This document shows, piece after piece, positions 12,942 through 26,100 of a stretch of 64,000 nucleotides of DNA. Positions within the stretch are counted from its first letter, which is position 1, and every line of letters begins with the position of its first letter. The DNA lies in assembly GCA_021018995.1 (NCBI GenBank), contig CM037587.1, positions 16,803,366-16,867,365 of the forward strand, in the 5' to 3' direction. The notes under the pieces are model-generated. The model saw nothing but the letters and a program-made list of their open reading frames with translations. It did not search any database and had not been told where the DNA came from. This stretch comes from Chloranthus sessilifolius (taxonomy: Eukaryota; Streptophyta; Magnoliopsida; Chloranthales; Chloranthaceae). Both the position numbers and the translations under genes were made by a program.

Positions 12942-13270
12942 GGAAAAGGCCTCCGTCCTCCAAACTTCCACGTAGAGCTCCACGTGGCACCCAAAACACT
13001 TTTTGGGTGCCACGTGGACCTTGGGTGTATTGCTTAGATCATCTTTAAAAAAAAAAATTAAAAACTCATCTCCACTATGTATATTTTGAACCGTGAAATG
13101 TGGACCGATGAAAATCATCAAACTTTGACTTGTGGGTTTAAAAATTTTTTTTCGAATTTTTTTTTTAATATTGATCTAAACTGTCCACCTGTGCTCCACG
13201 TGACACCCAAAAAGTGTTTTGGAAGCTACATGGAGTTCCACGTGGATCTTGGAGGACCTAACCGGCTCCC
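12942..13270 (+). mobile_element. TA-embedded MITE, copy C
   Basis: Starts GGAAAAGGCCTCCGTCCTCC after (TA)n at 12923-12941 and ends GGACCTAACCGGCTCCC before the next TA run. It shares the CCACGTGGCACCCAAAACAC and TGAACCGTGAAATGTGGACC segments with copies B and D. Confidence 0.75.
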
Positions 13271-13287
13271 TATATATATATATATAT

Positions 13288-13602
13288 GGAAAAGGCCTCC
13301 GTCCTCCAACCTTCCACGTAGCACCTAAAACACTTTTTGGGTACCATATAGACCTTGGGTGCATTGCTTAGATCATCTTTGAAAAAAAAAAAAATTAACT
13401 CATCTCCAACGTGTATATTTTGAACCGTGAAATGTGGACCAATGAAAACCCTCAAACTTTGACTTGTGGATTTAAAATTTTTTTTTTTTAATATTGATCT
13501 AAACTGTCCACATATGCTCCACATGACACCCCAAAAGTGTTTTGGGTGTCACGTGGAACTTGGAGGACGGTCACCGTCCGTCATTGGAGGACCTAACCGG
13601 CT

Positions 13603-13605
<3 letters not shown>
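13288..13605 (+). mobile_element. TA-embedded MITE, copy D
   Basis: Same termini as copy C (GGAAAAGGCC and AACCGGCTCCC), separated from it by (TA)n at 13271-13287 and followed by the long (TA)n at 13606. Non-coding. Confidence 0.75.

Positions 13606-13647
<42 letters not shown>
13606..13647. repeat. (TA)n microsatellite
   Basis: About 20 TA dinucleotides directly following MITE copy D. Part of the chain of TA runs that separates the MITE copies. Confidence 0.9.
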
Positions 13648-13650
<3 letters not shown>

Positions 13651-15363
13651 GTGGGTACCCCCAATAATAAAATGATGGCGGGTGCCCTCTTTTATAAAAG
13701 GTGCCAAAATTTCTTTTTTGTTTCTTTTTCTCAAAGTGATTTCCATGGGTGCTTTCATATTGGCACGAATAGAGGTTTCAACTTGATTTTAGGGCAATTT
13801 TTTAAAAATTTGTTTCGCATAGAATTAAAATCTGGTCATCTGACGATCTTATTGTGGTCTCGAGCTTCATTGTGTGAAAAACAATTTCCACCATCTGATT
13901 TCAAGCAGTTAGTGGGCTTCAGATATAGGCGCCCTCAGATATCCACTAAGCACTTGTGACAAAGAAAGGATTCTAACTAATGTTTGCTAGGCTCACAACT
14001 ACCAGCCTAACAAACAAATATTTATCAATCATGAGGAAAGATTATTTCAAGCCTCCAGATTTTGGGGCATGGCCAATATAGTTATATGGCATATGCAGTC
14101 CTATGCAATGGCATAATCTTATTGCATATGCAGGCTTTATATTCGATTGTGCTATAGCATACAAAAAAATTATTTTTTAAAAAAATCTCAATAAATTTTT
14201 AAAGTTTCTCATATTGAAAAGTAATATATTTGTGTTAATTTTATGCTCTATTAATTTTATAGTGCCCAGAATGATAAATAAAAATACATAATATAAGTAT
14301 ATAGCCCATAAGTGTAAGACCTAAAAGAGAGAGAAAATGAGCACTAAAAACTCAAAAAAGATATCAATGAGACACAAATTAAACCTTGGATGAATGTGAT
14401 ATGGATTAGGAAGAGAAACCTCTAATTTATAAGCTTTGGGAAGGCCTAAAAACAAAAAATAAATTAAAAAAGCTCCAACGATCATAAATATGACCATTGG
14501 AGTCATCATATAAAGTATGTGTGATGGCATATTATCTCTATCGCATATGTCATATGTGACAGGATGAGTTGGGTTGGCATATGCGATCAGATATGACAAC
14601 AGTGGGCATCATGGTTCAAAATTTTAGCCGATAACTCAAGTTATCAGCCGAATTGTTTCGGTCCCACCGAATCGATAACTTGAACCAAAATTTTGGTTCA
14701 AATATATGGAGGGGAAATTATCAGCCGAAATTTCGGTTCAAATTTTTTGTTTCAGTCATGCACTATGCATAATACAAAGCTTGCGCTCACTCTTGGCCTT
14801 GAACAAGGGATCAGACGTAGCTCAAAACCCATGATCCCATATGTTCCACCCACATATGCCTACTCTTGGATAGGGATGCAAGTTTTAACTCGAAATCCAT
14901 ATTCGAACGAAAAACTGGTCAAATTGAACCGATCACCTACTCTGTTTCAGTTCAGTTTCAATTTTGAGTGGCAAAAATCGAAAATCAATTTGGTAGGATT
15001 AGAAAACGGGAAGACTTGTCTTTAAAAAAAAAGGCACTGTAATCAAACACAACCGAGCCAGTTTTTTCCAGTTTATATTTGGGAAATTGAACAAAAAAAT
15101 ATTTTAAATAAATAAATACTGAACCATACCGAAATCCAAAATTTTTTATAACGGTTCAATTAGGTAAATCGAATCTACATCGCTACTCTAGGGCACGCTT
15201 AAGAATCAGTTGTGGAACAATCCATAAAATGTCTGTCATTTCCTACTTTTTCTTTTTCTTAATGTCAATAACAAAAATTCATGATCACAAAATTATTGCC
15301 GAGTGCCACCAGCAGCACTCAAGTCAATCCCAAAAAGAGTGTTATATGGCAAGCTTGTTTTGT
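13648..15363. other. Intergenic spacer, possible MITE debris
   Basis: No gene recognised. The stretch 14609-14763 has CATGGTTCAAAATTTT at the left and, on the minus strand, CATGACTGAAACAAAAAATT at the right, with GCCGAAATTTCGG inverted words between. This resembles the hAT-type MITE at 56781, but I see no target duplication. Similar words occur at 39650-39850. Confidence 0.4.
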
Positions 15364-15480
15364 GCAAGGTGCAGGCAGCTGAAGTGGCACGATGCAATTG
15401 GCTGCAAGTGTAGTAGGGCCTAAGCAATGCAGGTGGGGGTAGCTAGTCAAGTCGCACAACATCAGCTGCCTGCACTTTGC
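15364..15480 (+). other. Imperfect hairpin (29-nt arms, 59-nt loop)
   Basis: The arm 15364-15392 (GCAAGGTGCAGGCAGCTGAA onward) pairs with 15452-15480 (ending TCAGCTGCCTGCACTTTGC). The core GTGCAGGCAGCTGA is perfectly complementary, with a G:U on one side and a few mismatches on the other. The geometry allows a short regulatory-RNA precursor, but I recognise no known plant miRNA sequence in either arm. It could also be a decayed inverted-repeat transposon. Confidence 0.35.
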
Positions 15481-16076
15481 CTGATAAACCTGCCTGCCAT
15501 TTGAAATTTTCCTTTTTTTAAGCACCAAATCACTGAACATGTCAAAAGTGTTGCATGCTCATACAAAGTAATTTTTGGTTCAATTTTGTTCCATATATGA
15601 ACTCCCATATTGATGACTTCAATTGCTCAAATCCAGGTTCCACTTGGCCTTAGAAGTAGACGGTCATGGCATGATCCGTTTAAAGGCAGTTGTCTGCCAT
15701 TTTCCCTAATTTGAATGTCTTCTACTCCCTTCAGAGTGTGTTGTGTACAAATAAAAAGATTTAGAGTTTGACCGATGATCACAAACTTTCTTCCATTAAT
15801 CAGACGGTGAAGAATATTTGAATGGTGAAACTTTTATCACCCGATATATAGCATTCCCAATTGGAAGGTTCAGATCGATGAGTACAAGAAAGAAGCTACA
15901 GAGTTTATCAAATTGAAACCATTTAAAATGTGACTGTCTAATTGCCAACCAATATTCAAGAATAATACAACAATTGGAAAGTAATTCAAAAAACAGAGAC
16001 AGCAGGACATGAAATGTAGTTAGACAAGCTCATCCACAACCATATATATATATATGACATGTTTATTGGCTGATGA

Positions 16077-16230
16077 TTATCTGGGAAGACTGTTTAGAGG
16101 AAAATTGCGTAACGGGTTTTCTTTCAACAGCTCTGTTTCCCTGCTCAATGCAAGAAGTAACGGTCAATCAGGTTACTGATCAGCATCCCAATATGAGAGA
16201 GAGAGAGAGAGGGAGGGAGGGAGGGAGGGA

Positions 16231-16272
<42 letters not shown>

Positions 16273-17165
16273 TCTATGTTGCATACTTTGTAAAGTCTCG
16301 ACTGTCCCCTCGTCGAAGTTGTAGCAATGACAGCTTTGTGCATTCAGTAACATTATCCGTTGATCGTACTCTGATAATTAAAAAAAAATGTAGAAGGAAG
16401 CGTGATGAATACTCCTAAGTAAATATATTAAGAGAAAGTAATTACATTCTGAATTACAAAATCTTGCATTGATGAGGAGAAAAAATATAAAAAGAAGAAA
16501 AAAAATAGGACATCATGGTGATAAACTTGTATATATGATAAATATAAGAGATGTTTGAGAATAAGGAATGTTATTATATTAATTGAAATATTCACATAAA
16601 TTTGAAAATAAGTGATTGACTCTCCTTAGATGCATCATGAGGTTAATAAGGTTCTTCAATATCTTTAATCATCAGATTCCAAAACTCTGATCGTTATGGA
16701 TTTGGGGATCCTAAAATCTGTGTCAGTCAGCTTTCGATAGGATTTGGTGACTAAGAAGTCACTTCAAGTTGATTCCTCTGAAAACCAGTGATCCTAAAAT
16801 TAACCTCATTGGATATAGAATCTAGGTTGAAATAAATATTTTCGATTAAATTTATTGTTATAACAAAGTTCTGCAGAAGGTTTTGAATATATGAAATCAG
16901 ACAAAAGGGCCAACCCCTGAGACAAGGTGATAATGGAGAAAGAAGGGGGGGAATAACTTTTACCAATACGACTAAATCAAGACAATTAAAAACTACAAAA
17001 TAGCATTCTCACCATCCACATCAAATGATATATACTAGTTAAATCCATCGATGATACCAGATTACTTACTCTCCACATTCATCATCAACAAAAACCTCAA
17101 TGCAAGTGCTGGGAGTTGCTGCTCCTGTTCTGACCTGACCCCTTGGAGGAATCTGCTCAAAAAAA

Positions 17166-17198
<33 letters not shown>

Positions 17199-20100
17199 TG
17201 GTCCTGTTCTTGCCATTGTTACAAATGGAAGCAACATTGGAGCAAAATAAATTATGAACCTTATAAGATGTCCACTTGGTAGGGATGGCAGCATTTTCTT
17301 TGTTTCTTTCCACTCGTGTTCCAAGTGTACGCCATGATTTCACTGCACTTTCGAAGGATTTCTGATCAGATTGATGCTTCTTCGTACTTCCCAAGTCTGT
17401 ATCTTTATACACTGAGAGTGGAGCCCTACGAAAATGAAGTCCACACGAACAATTAAATAAGGGAGTATCGTAACATAATTCAAGCTTGGGAAACAGGAAG
17501 TCAGGCAGTAAGACTCATGAGAGCCCATAGGGGTGAAATATTTGTGCACCAAAGATTGCTGGAAATTTGTGAAAGTGTGTCAATAGTACAACAATCAAGT
17601 ATGGCTTTCCTATTTCTCAACACAACAATGTTGCATGGTGAAAACTGTTATATTTATATTTTATACATCTAAATATAGTTATTTTATTTTTAATAAATAA
17701 AAAATGAAAATTTTTTACGCGGGACAACGACCCCAAAATAACTATGAGATGATAATTGGCAAAATTAAACTAATTAATTGAACAATTAATCACAAATTAA
17801 AGAGATACCTTAGGGTTTCGTGGATTTCCGCTTAAGTAACCATGTTTGGTTCAGCTAGGGTCCAATCCAGCGAGCTAGATCCGTTTAGACTTGCGGGAGG
17901 GGCGATCCTAGAGATAATACTCTAGCATCCTCTAGATTGGGGCGTTCGCTCATTGATCGATGTGGTTTCTCATAGTCCTTTGAAGAGAACGATTAATCAG
18001 CACAATTGGAGTAATCTCGAGCCCAATAACGGTTGTTGATCGTTGGGTATCGAAGGGAATCACTCCACAAGGATGGGCATCAAGATAACTCAAGAGTTTG
18101 GGTTTTTGGGGTGTTAGACACTCAAATAGATGGAAATAAAAGCAAGAAAATAGGGAAAGAGGTGAGGAGAAGATCAAGAACTTAAATGGGCGTCTCGCCC
18201 TTGGCCTCTCACCAAACCCACTTGAGGAAAGAAGAATCACTCTTCACAAGCTCATCTCAAAGTCAATGCAACGCATTTTCATTCATTTATAAGCAATACC
18301 CAAGATAGCTTACATAAAGATGTTTTATAGTAGCTACAAGTGAGAATAAACCTTAAAATAGAAAAGTCCAATGTTACCATAAAAGGTAACTTACATTTGA
18401 CACAAAGAAAGGAAAAAAAAAAAAACTAAAAGGACAAAAAGGATAATGTCATCACTTGACTCGCTCGAGCGGGCTTGGTGGCGGACCTCGTCTTCGTTTA
18501 CCCAGGTGTTCTCAGATTCCGGCTTACCCACCCACTTTACTAAATATTTTTGAAACCCGTCGCCATGGGTGGAAACCACAAGATCTCGATTACCTCTCTT
18601 CTCGGCTTGCTTAGAGGAGGAAGCGATGTAGGCTTGATTGTGTTGGAATCAGGAATAGAATACGTTTGAAAAGGATTGCAAGGAGGTGGGTTGAGCCTAG
18701 ATAAGGAACTAGGTCCTTCACATTGAACATTGAGCTAACCCCCGTATCTTGAGGAAGCTCAAAAACATAAGCATTACGACCACTCCTTGCCGCAATCCTA
18801 AATAGTCTGACACTGCGGGCTTGGAGCTTCTTCGAGATTCCCGATGGAAATCGTTTTGATCTAACCAGAACCATCACATGATCACCAACTTGAAATTCTT
18901 TGAAGCACTTATGCAAATTCGCAAATAATTTATAGTTATCATTGCTCAAATTAATTTTACATCTAATTTCGGCATGCAAATTATGAATATGTTGTGCAAA
19001 TGCATCTGCGGACTCTGATGTAGGATGTGATGCAGACATAGGGATCAAATCTAGGGGTGTTCTTGGCCTATGACCATGCACCACCTCAAATAGACTCATA
19101 CCTATGGACCTATTGACGGAATTGTTATATGCAACCTCGGCCATGGGCAAGATAGAATCCCAAGTCCTAATGCGATCACCGACAAGACATAAAAGGAGAT
19201 TACCTAAACTCCTATTGGTAGCTTCGGTTTGGTCATTGGTTTGAGGATAATATGCCATGAGAATCAGAGCATAGTACCCATCATGTGCCATAGGGTCTTT
19301 CAAAAGTAACTAGTGAATTCAACATCCATATCCGACAAAATGGTCTTGGGTAACCTGTGAAGATGCACCACCTCTCCAAAAAATAATTTCACAATATGGG
19401 TTGCATTAGAGGTTTTAGAGCACGGTATGAAGTAGGTCATCTTCGAGAAGCAGTCCACTATAACAAAAATTGAGTTATGCTTTCTCATTGTCATGGGAAG
19501 CCCAAGCATGTAGTCCATCGAGATGTCTTGCCACTGTGTGTGAGGCACCGGCAAAGGAGTGTACAAGCTCGTGTTTTGCTTCCTTTGTTTAGAAATTTGG
19601 CAGGTACGACATTGCCGCACAATCCGGGGGACATCTTGCATGACACTAGGCCAAAAAAATCTATCTTCGACGAGCACAATGGTCTTGTTGAGCCCAAAAT
19701 GACCGGCAATTCTTCCGACATGTAACTCCCAAATGAGAAAGTCATGTAATGAAGTGCGAGAGATGCATAAGCAATTGCCCATGAACAAATACCTAGTACT
19801 TGCCAGGCCACTAAGGAGGGTGGTGTGGTCTTTCCTAAAAACTGCGCACTTGGGATACTCTACCTTCAACCGCTCAAATTCGATGACCTCGGTGTTCATG
19901 GATTGCAAAGTCGCCACCCGACGGCTAAGCGCATCTGCGGCTTTGTGCTTCAACACAAATGTGAACCCTTTGAGGTATTTGACCCATGTCGTGTGCCTCA
20001 GGTTTAGCTTCTTTTGGGAAGCAAGTATAAAGCTTCGTGATCAGAAAAGAGGAAAACTCGTGCAGTCTAAGGTAGTGTTTCCAATACCAAAGGGATCAGA

Positions 20101-23100
20101 CTACCGCATAAAACTCATTATCATAGGTGGAGTGCTTTTGCTTCGCCTCATTTAATTTCTCACTAAAGTAGGCCACCGAGTGGCCTTCTTGGCTAAGTAC
20201 TCATCCCTACACCCGATGCATCACATGCAACCTCAAAGTCATTCTTTCCTTAATCTCGGCAAAGGCCTTCATCGCGGCTTTGCTCCATTGAAACTCTCCT
20301 TTTCTTATACAATAGGTGATGGGAGCCATAATGGCGTTAAAGCTTCGAATGAAGCGACAATAGAATGTAGCCAACCCATGGAAGCTACGGACATCGTGAA
20401 TACTCTTAGGCTCGGGACACTCCACAATATCCTTTACTTTTTTCGGGTCCGCAGCCATGCCATCGGCCAAGACGATGAACCCCAAAAAGACAGCGGATCG
20501 TTGCATAAACGAGTACTTCTTGAAGTTCGCTTATAACCTTTCACCCCTTAAAGTCTCGCAAACCAGCCAAAGGTGGGTCAAGTGTTGCTCCTTCTCACAA
20601 CTATAGATCAAGATATCATCAAAATACACCAAAAAGAACTTGTCTAGAAACGACTACAGCTCGGTGCATTAGAAAACCCAAAAGGCATGACCATCCATTC
20701 ATAAAGACCATCTTTGGTCTTGAAGGCAATTTCTCATTCATCATCGGGGCAGATTCGGATTTGATGGTAACCACTCTTGAGGTCTATCTTAGAGAAGATA
20801 GTGGCACCAACCATCATACCCAGCAAGTCGTTGAGCCTCGGAATAAGAAACCGATACTTGACTGTAATCTTGTTAATGGCCCGACTATCCACACTCATTC
20901 GCCAAGTACCCCATCTTTCTTGGGTGTGAGTAGTGTAGGTGCGGCACAAGGGCTTAAGCTCTCTTGAATAAACTCCTTCCGAAGAAGCTCATCAACCTGC
21001 CACATTAACTCGACATGTTCAACCGGATTCATCATATAATGTGGTAAGTTTGGTAGAGTGGATCCAGGAACTAAGTCTATTGCTTGTTGAATATGACGCA
21101 TCGGAGGGAGTTCATCGAGTAAGTCTTCCTGGAAGACATCCACAAATTCTCTCAAAATCGGCTCAACCTCATTAGGGTGTTCCCCCATAGACTCGTCGAA
21201 AGCACGCTCGACGATGATGATAACGTACACCACATTCTCATCCAAAGAAGCTTTCTCAAGCTCCGAAGGGCTCACAATATTGATGGTCTTCAATTGGCCA
21301 TCCTTCTTCTCAACTCTCTTGCCTGATGGTGTTTTGGGAGGCAAGGGGTTTAATTTGATTTTTTTTACCCTCATGCATGAACGTGCACACATTAGACCAT
21401 TCGATGAGGGTCACGTCCATGTCATGGAGCCAAGGCCTACCCAAGATAATGTGGCCCACATTCATCGGCACCACATTGCACCACAAGGTGTCCGAATAAG
21501 AGGCTGATTGTATCGGTACAAGACATATTTGGGATACGAGAATAGATGAGGAGTCGACCCATGCGACTTTGTACGATCTCGAGTGGGCTTCAAGTGTAAC
21601 CCCTAAATGGGTGATGGTGTGTGTCGACAGACTCGACACCACATTGGTGCAACTCCCACTATCCATGATAACCTTACAACTTTTATTACCACACTTGGCA
21701 TAAGTATAGAAAATGTTATCTCTAAGCCAATCATCTCTCTGATTTCATTGAGGTTGTGCAAGGGCGCACCTCACAACCAAAGCACGACCACCGTCATCAC
21801 CGTCCTCATCACTAGGTGTGACATCCGGCTCATATACTTCTTCAACATCTCCTTCTCCCTCGTCAACCTCTCCTTCAACCAAGAGATATCTTTGGAGGTC
21901 TCTCATAAGGCATTGGGCGATAAAGTGGCCAAACTCATGGCACTTACAACACTTGGTTTAAGAACCACCCTTTGAGGATTCACCAACCACACATTCATAG
22001 GAGTGGGTTGTGTAGGCTTAGGAGATGGGTTCTCGACACTAGGCCTCACCTCTCCGGCTCGATGGCCACCAGTATGTGGTTCAAATTGTCTCGCCACCAT
22101 CATTTTCAAGCACTGTTCAAGGTTTTGCACAACGGCGTAGCACTCTTCAAGAGTGTGAATGGGGTGAGAGACCAACTCTTTTTGCAATTTCAATAGCAAT
22201 CCGATGAGGAATCTAGAGAATGTGACTTGAGGATCTTTTGACACATTGGATCTCATCATGAACTCCCCAAATTTGCCAATGTATTCAGTCACGGGCATAC
22301 TACCTTAGAGTAAATTTTGACATTGGCCAAGTAAGCGATGGTAGTATGACAAAGGAACTGTGACAGCCCGGATTTCGGCACCCCGAAACCAGTGCCATCA
22401 GCACGATCCTCTAGGCCGTGCCCCAAGACTATGTACGAAACATTGGTATAACAAGCCATATTAAGACAAAATGGAACAAATACTATACGATGCGGAAGTA
22501 AATTTCTATTCTAAGTATAAACCCAAAAGACGGTTCTACTTTCATGCCACTGCATGAACAGAGAACCGATCCGAACCATCGGTGATAAACAGATCACCCC
22601 AGATGGTTCGCCAAAAAGAATATATCAAAAAATTACATTGTTTATCAAAATAACGACTTGACATACCAAGCCGTACAATGAGTTCTCAAAACTACTCTCT
22701 CAAAGTACTCAGCGGAGTCTCCTAGAATAAGTCCTCAGGAAGGGACTCCAACTCGTCCCCAGGCACGTAATCCAAGTCACCCGGATCCACGTCTCCCGAA
22801 GCCTCGGCCGCTACTAATAAGGGACCTGTGACGTATAGTCTAAAGGGTGAGCTATATCCTAGCTCAATAGGGAACAACACAATGAACATATAAGTCAAAA
22901 ACTCACATATATTCCATGATATTCTAAGCATGATGTGTCTATGCATTTGCTAAAAAACAATTTAAAAGATGGTAATTTGCATTCAAATTTACTGGTAGTT
23001 TGCATGTCTCACTTTACTGTTAATTTATCATGAATGACACTGAACAGGCCTAAAGCAAAACTTAAATCTTCAACTTAAGTAATCCCCGAGCAATATAGCA

Positions 23101-26100
23101 TCGAGCCCCGATGGGATACCCTCCATCGTCGTCTAAATAGACAGTTGTTAATGTATTCCCTAAGAATACGACCCAAGCCCCTTTCTCAATAGGCGACGGG
23201 GTTAAATCTCATCTCAACATCCTTAGGATGTAAATACTGTGTACTTATAGACCTCCTCACTAGTATACGGATTGGCCGCCGTACCGGTCACGGATATCCT
23301 GCAGAGTCAATCATGAGTATCCCGCCACGTCGGTGGGGTATCCTAATCAAACCTCAAATAACAAAAATAGCATGTGCTTTACATATAGTTGTTCACCGTG
23401 TAAATGTGCTATCTTATATTAGTTAGGCCTTAACAGTAGTTATTCAATCTTACTTACATCCCTGGGATGTCTAAATTACTCGCATCACACTGATGCCTTT
23501 ATCACTTCCTCATCCCCTGGGGATGCCTCATTTTCATTAACTTGCTTGGTCTCAGTTATTCGCATCACACTGATGCCTTTATCACTTTCTTGGTGTCACA
23601 CACACACACACCTATTTTTACAAAGATTTACACAGTTAAAACATTTTCAATTTGATCTCTATATCACTACATACATGCTCTTGCAATTAAAGTACATGTT
23701 CAAGGTGTTCCCTACCTCAAGTCTCTGAAGGTCCAAGCATCAAGGTTCCACACGGCTCCTTATGCTTGCTTTCACGCGTACCACCTATGGTACACCATAA
23801 CACATGCAACATATCATTAAAGATGTCATGGAGAAGGTCCTAGACCCTCCATGAACCTCAAGGTCAAATTAGAAAGTCAAGTGAAACTGCCGAAATCGAT
23901 TAATGGATTCCCAAAATCGATTAATCGACCCTAAATCGATTAATCGATTCCCAAAATCGATTAATCGAAATCCAAAATCGATTAATCGATCCCAAATCGA
24001 TTAATCGAAATCCCCAAAATGGTAAAGTCGATTCTCAAATCGAGTAGTCGAAAGTCCGAAATCGATTAGTCGATCCCAAATCGATTAATCGAAATCCAAA
24101 ATCGAATAATCGATTTCCCAATCGATTAGTCGATTTCCCCAAGTCCTTTCTCTCCAGTCACTGGAGGTACCCAGTCGATTAGTCGATTTCCAAATCGATT
24201 AATCGAATTTCAAAATCGATTAATCGATTTCCAGATCGATTAATCGAAATCGGGCATCCTTGCTTTTTCAACTTCTAGACCAAAATCGATTAATCGATTC
24301 TCAAAATCGATTAATCGATTTGGCCAGATTCAGCCCCTTTTCGGGCTGTTCTTCCAAATCTTTTTCCTTATCAATTTTCTTTCTTTTCTAGGTCCTTAAT
24401 CTATCATTCTAACAATACTTGACTGAATTAAACTCATCAATTCTTTATGTATTGAAATCTAATAAAACTTACCTCAATAAATCCCTTAAAGGATTTATTT
24501 GTTGGGTTTGATGGCTAGGGTTCCAGCTTTTCGCTTCAACGGCTCCTCATGCGTTGAATCCAACATTCAATGCTCTAATCTTCTCTTGATTTGCATTAAC
24601 TCCTAGCTCAATAACTCCTCTTGGTTTCTCTCTCTCTCTTCTTAACTCTCTTTCACCAACCAAATTAAGGCAACTAGGCTTATTAAAATCCTTATATCCT
24701 CTCTCCTTAGCTTGTGTGTTAAACACATACACCAGAGATATGTGTACATGACCACTACCAATTTAGACTATACACTACACTCAGGTCATATTGGCATCAC
24801 GTCAGTTCATCCCTTCATGAGTCCACTGTTTGGCCATCACTTGGTCAACCCTACGACTAGTCGGGCACGGATCTCTAGGTCTCTGTTTAACTCTCAAATT
24901 TTCAGGATATTACAAGAACATACCTCTCCGTTAGTCGCTCCTCCATGTCCTCCCAATGGGTAATGGGAGCACGACCCGCATTCGCTCTTATGTGCTCGAC
25001 ATTGATCCAAAAGAGCCGAACTTGACAGTTGAGCTTCATCTTGGCGATTCTAACACATCGCTTATTGTTCATGCTTATACCAATTAAAATGGTGATCCAT
25101 ATGGGAGACCCAATCGAGAAAGGACGTAGGGTTCATTCGTCTATCGAAGGTCGGAAACTCAACTCTAACATTTTTGAGGAGTTTCTCATTCGGATCATAG
25201 TCATCTCCGCGATGAACTACTTCCCTACGATTCTGATTCTGATCATCATGTCGACCATCGTGCTCAAAGCGCAGATCTTCACACCCACAGCGTTGGTCAT
25301 GGTGCTCATCAACCCCTTCCAACCGATCTAATCGGTCGTGCAATCGTTCATTGGTGACACCTAAGGTCGTTTGGATTTGCTCCATGGCACTCATTCTCTC
25401 ATTCATCGTGGCTTGGATGCTCCTAAGAGATCGACAATATCACTCGTGTCCATGGTGATCACGACTCACTAATGCAGGTTCTAAAATGAACAAGCAACTA
25501 TGAACCAAAAGTGATTGAATAATTTTATCAAACACAAGATGTGCACACAAATGAACACACAAATGCCCTAACCTAGAACCTAGGCTCTGATACCAAAACT
25601 AACGCGGGACAACGACCCTAAAATGACTGTGAGATGATAATTGTCAAAATTAAACTAATTAATTGAACGATTAATCACAAATTAAAGCGATTCCTTAGGG
25701 TTTCATGGATATCGGCTTAAGTGACCATGCTTGGTTCGGCTAGGGTCCAATCCGGCACGCTAGATCCGTTAGACTTTCGGGAGGGGCGATCCTAGAGATA
25801 GAACACTAGCATCCTCTAGGTTGGGGCGTTCACTCGTTGATCGATGTGGTTTCTCATAGTCCTTTGCTAGGGTTTTAAAGGGAACGATTAATCGACACAA
25901 TTGGAGTGATCTCGAGCCCAACAACAGTTGTGGATCGATGGGTATGGAAGAGAATCAATCCACAAGGATGGACATTAAGATAGCTCAAGAATTTGGGTTT
26001 TAAGGGTTTTAGGCACTCAAGTAGATGGAAATAACAGCAAGAAAATAGCAAGCAAAATAGGGAAAGAAGGTGAGGAGAAGATCAAGAGCTTAAATGGGCA

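Larger units (their letters stand above)
21905..25406 (-). pseudogene. gag: Chromovirus gag, interrupted by a solo LTR
   Basis: The N-terminal piece begins near 25406 ([16 protein letters not shown]) and reaches [20 protein letters not shown] near 25080. A frameshift near 25065 is followed by recognisable Gag sequence to 24915. It resumes after the insertion at 22358 with [13 protein letters not shown] and [23 protein letters not shown] zinc knuckle ([14 protein letters not shown]) is readable at about 21946-21905 in a shifted frame. It is the structural protein of the element. The insertion splits it exactly between two codable halves. Confidence 0.85.

Noticed and set aside
13549..13758. 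Frames rich in YIYIYIYI
   Set aside because: They are translations of (TA)n microsatellites; the same holds at 9337-9534, 12858-13364, 17062-17257 and 44080-44357.
16077..17425. BUBR1 3' exons as a separate pseudogene
   Set aside because: Phase, splice sites and protein order continue exactly from exon 7, and no stop or frameshift is present, so one gene with a long intron is the simpler reading.
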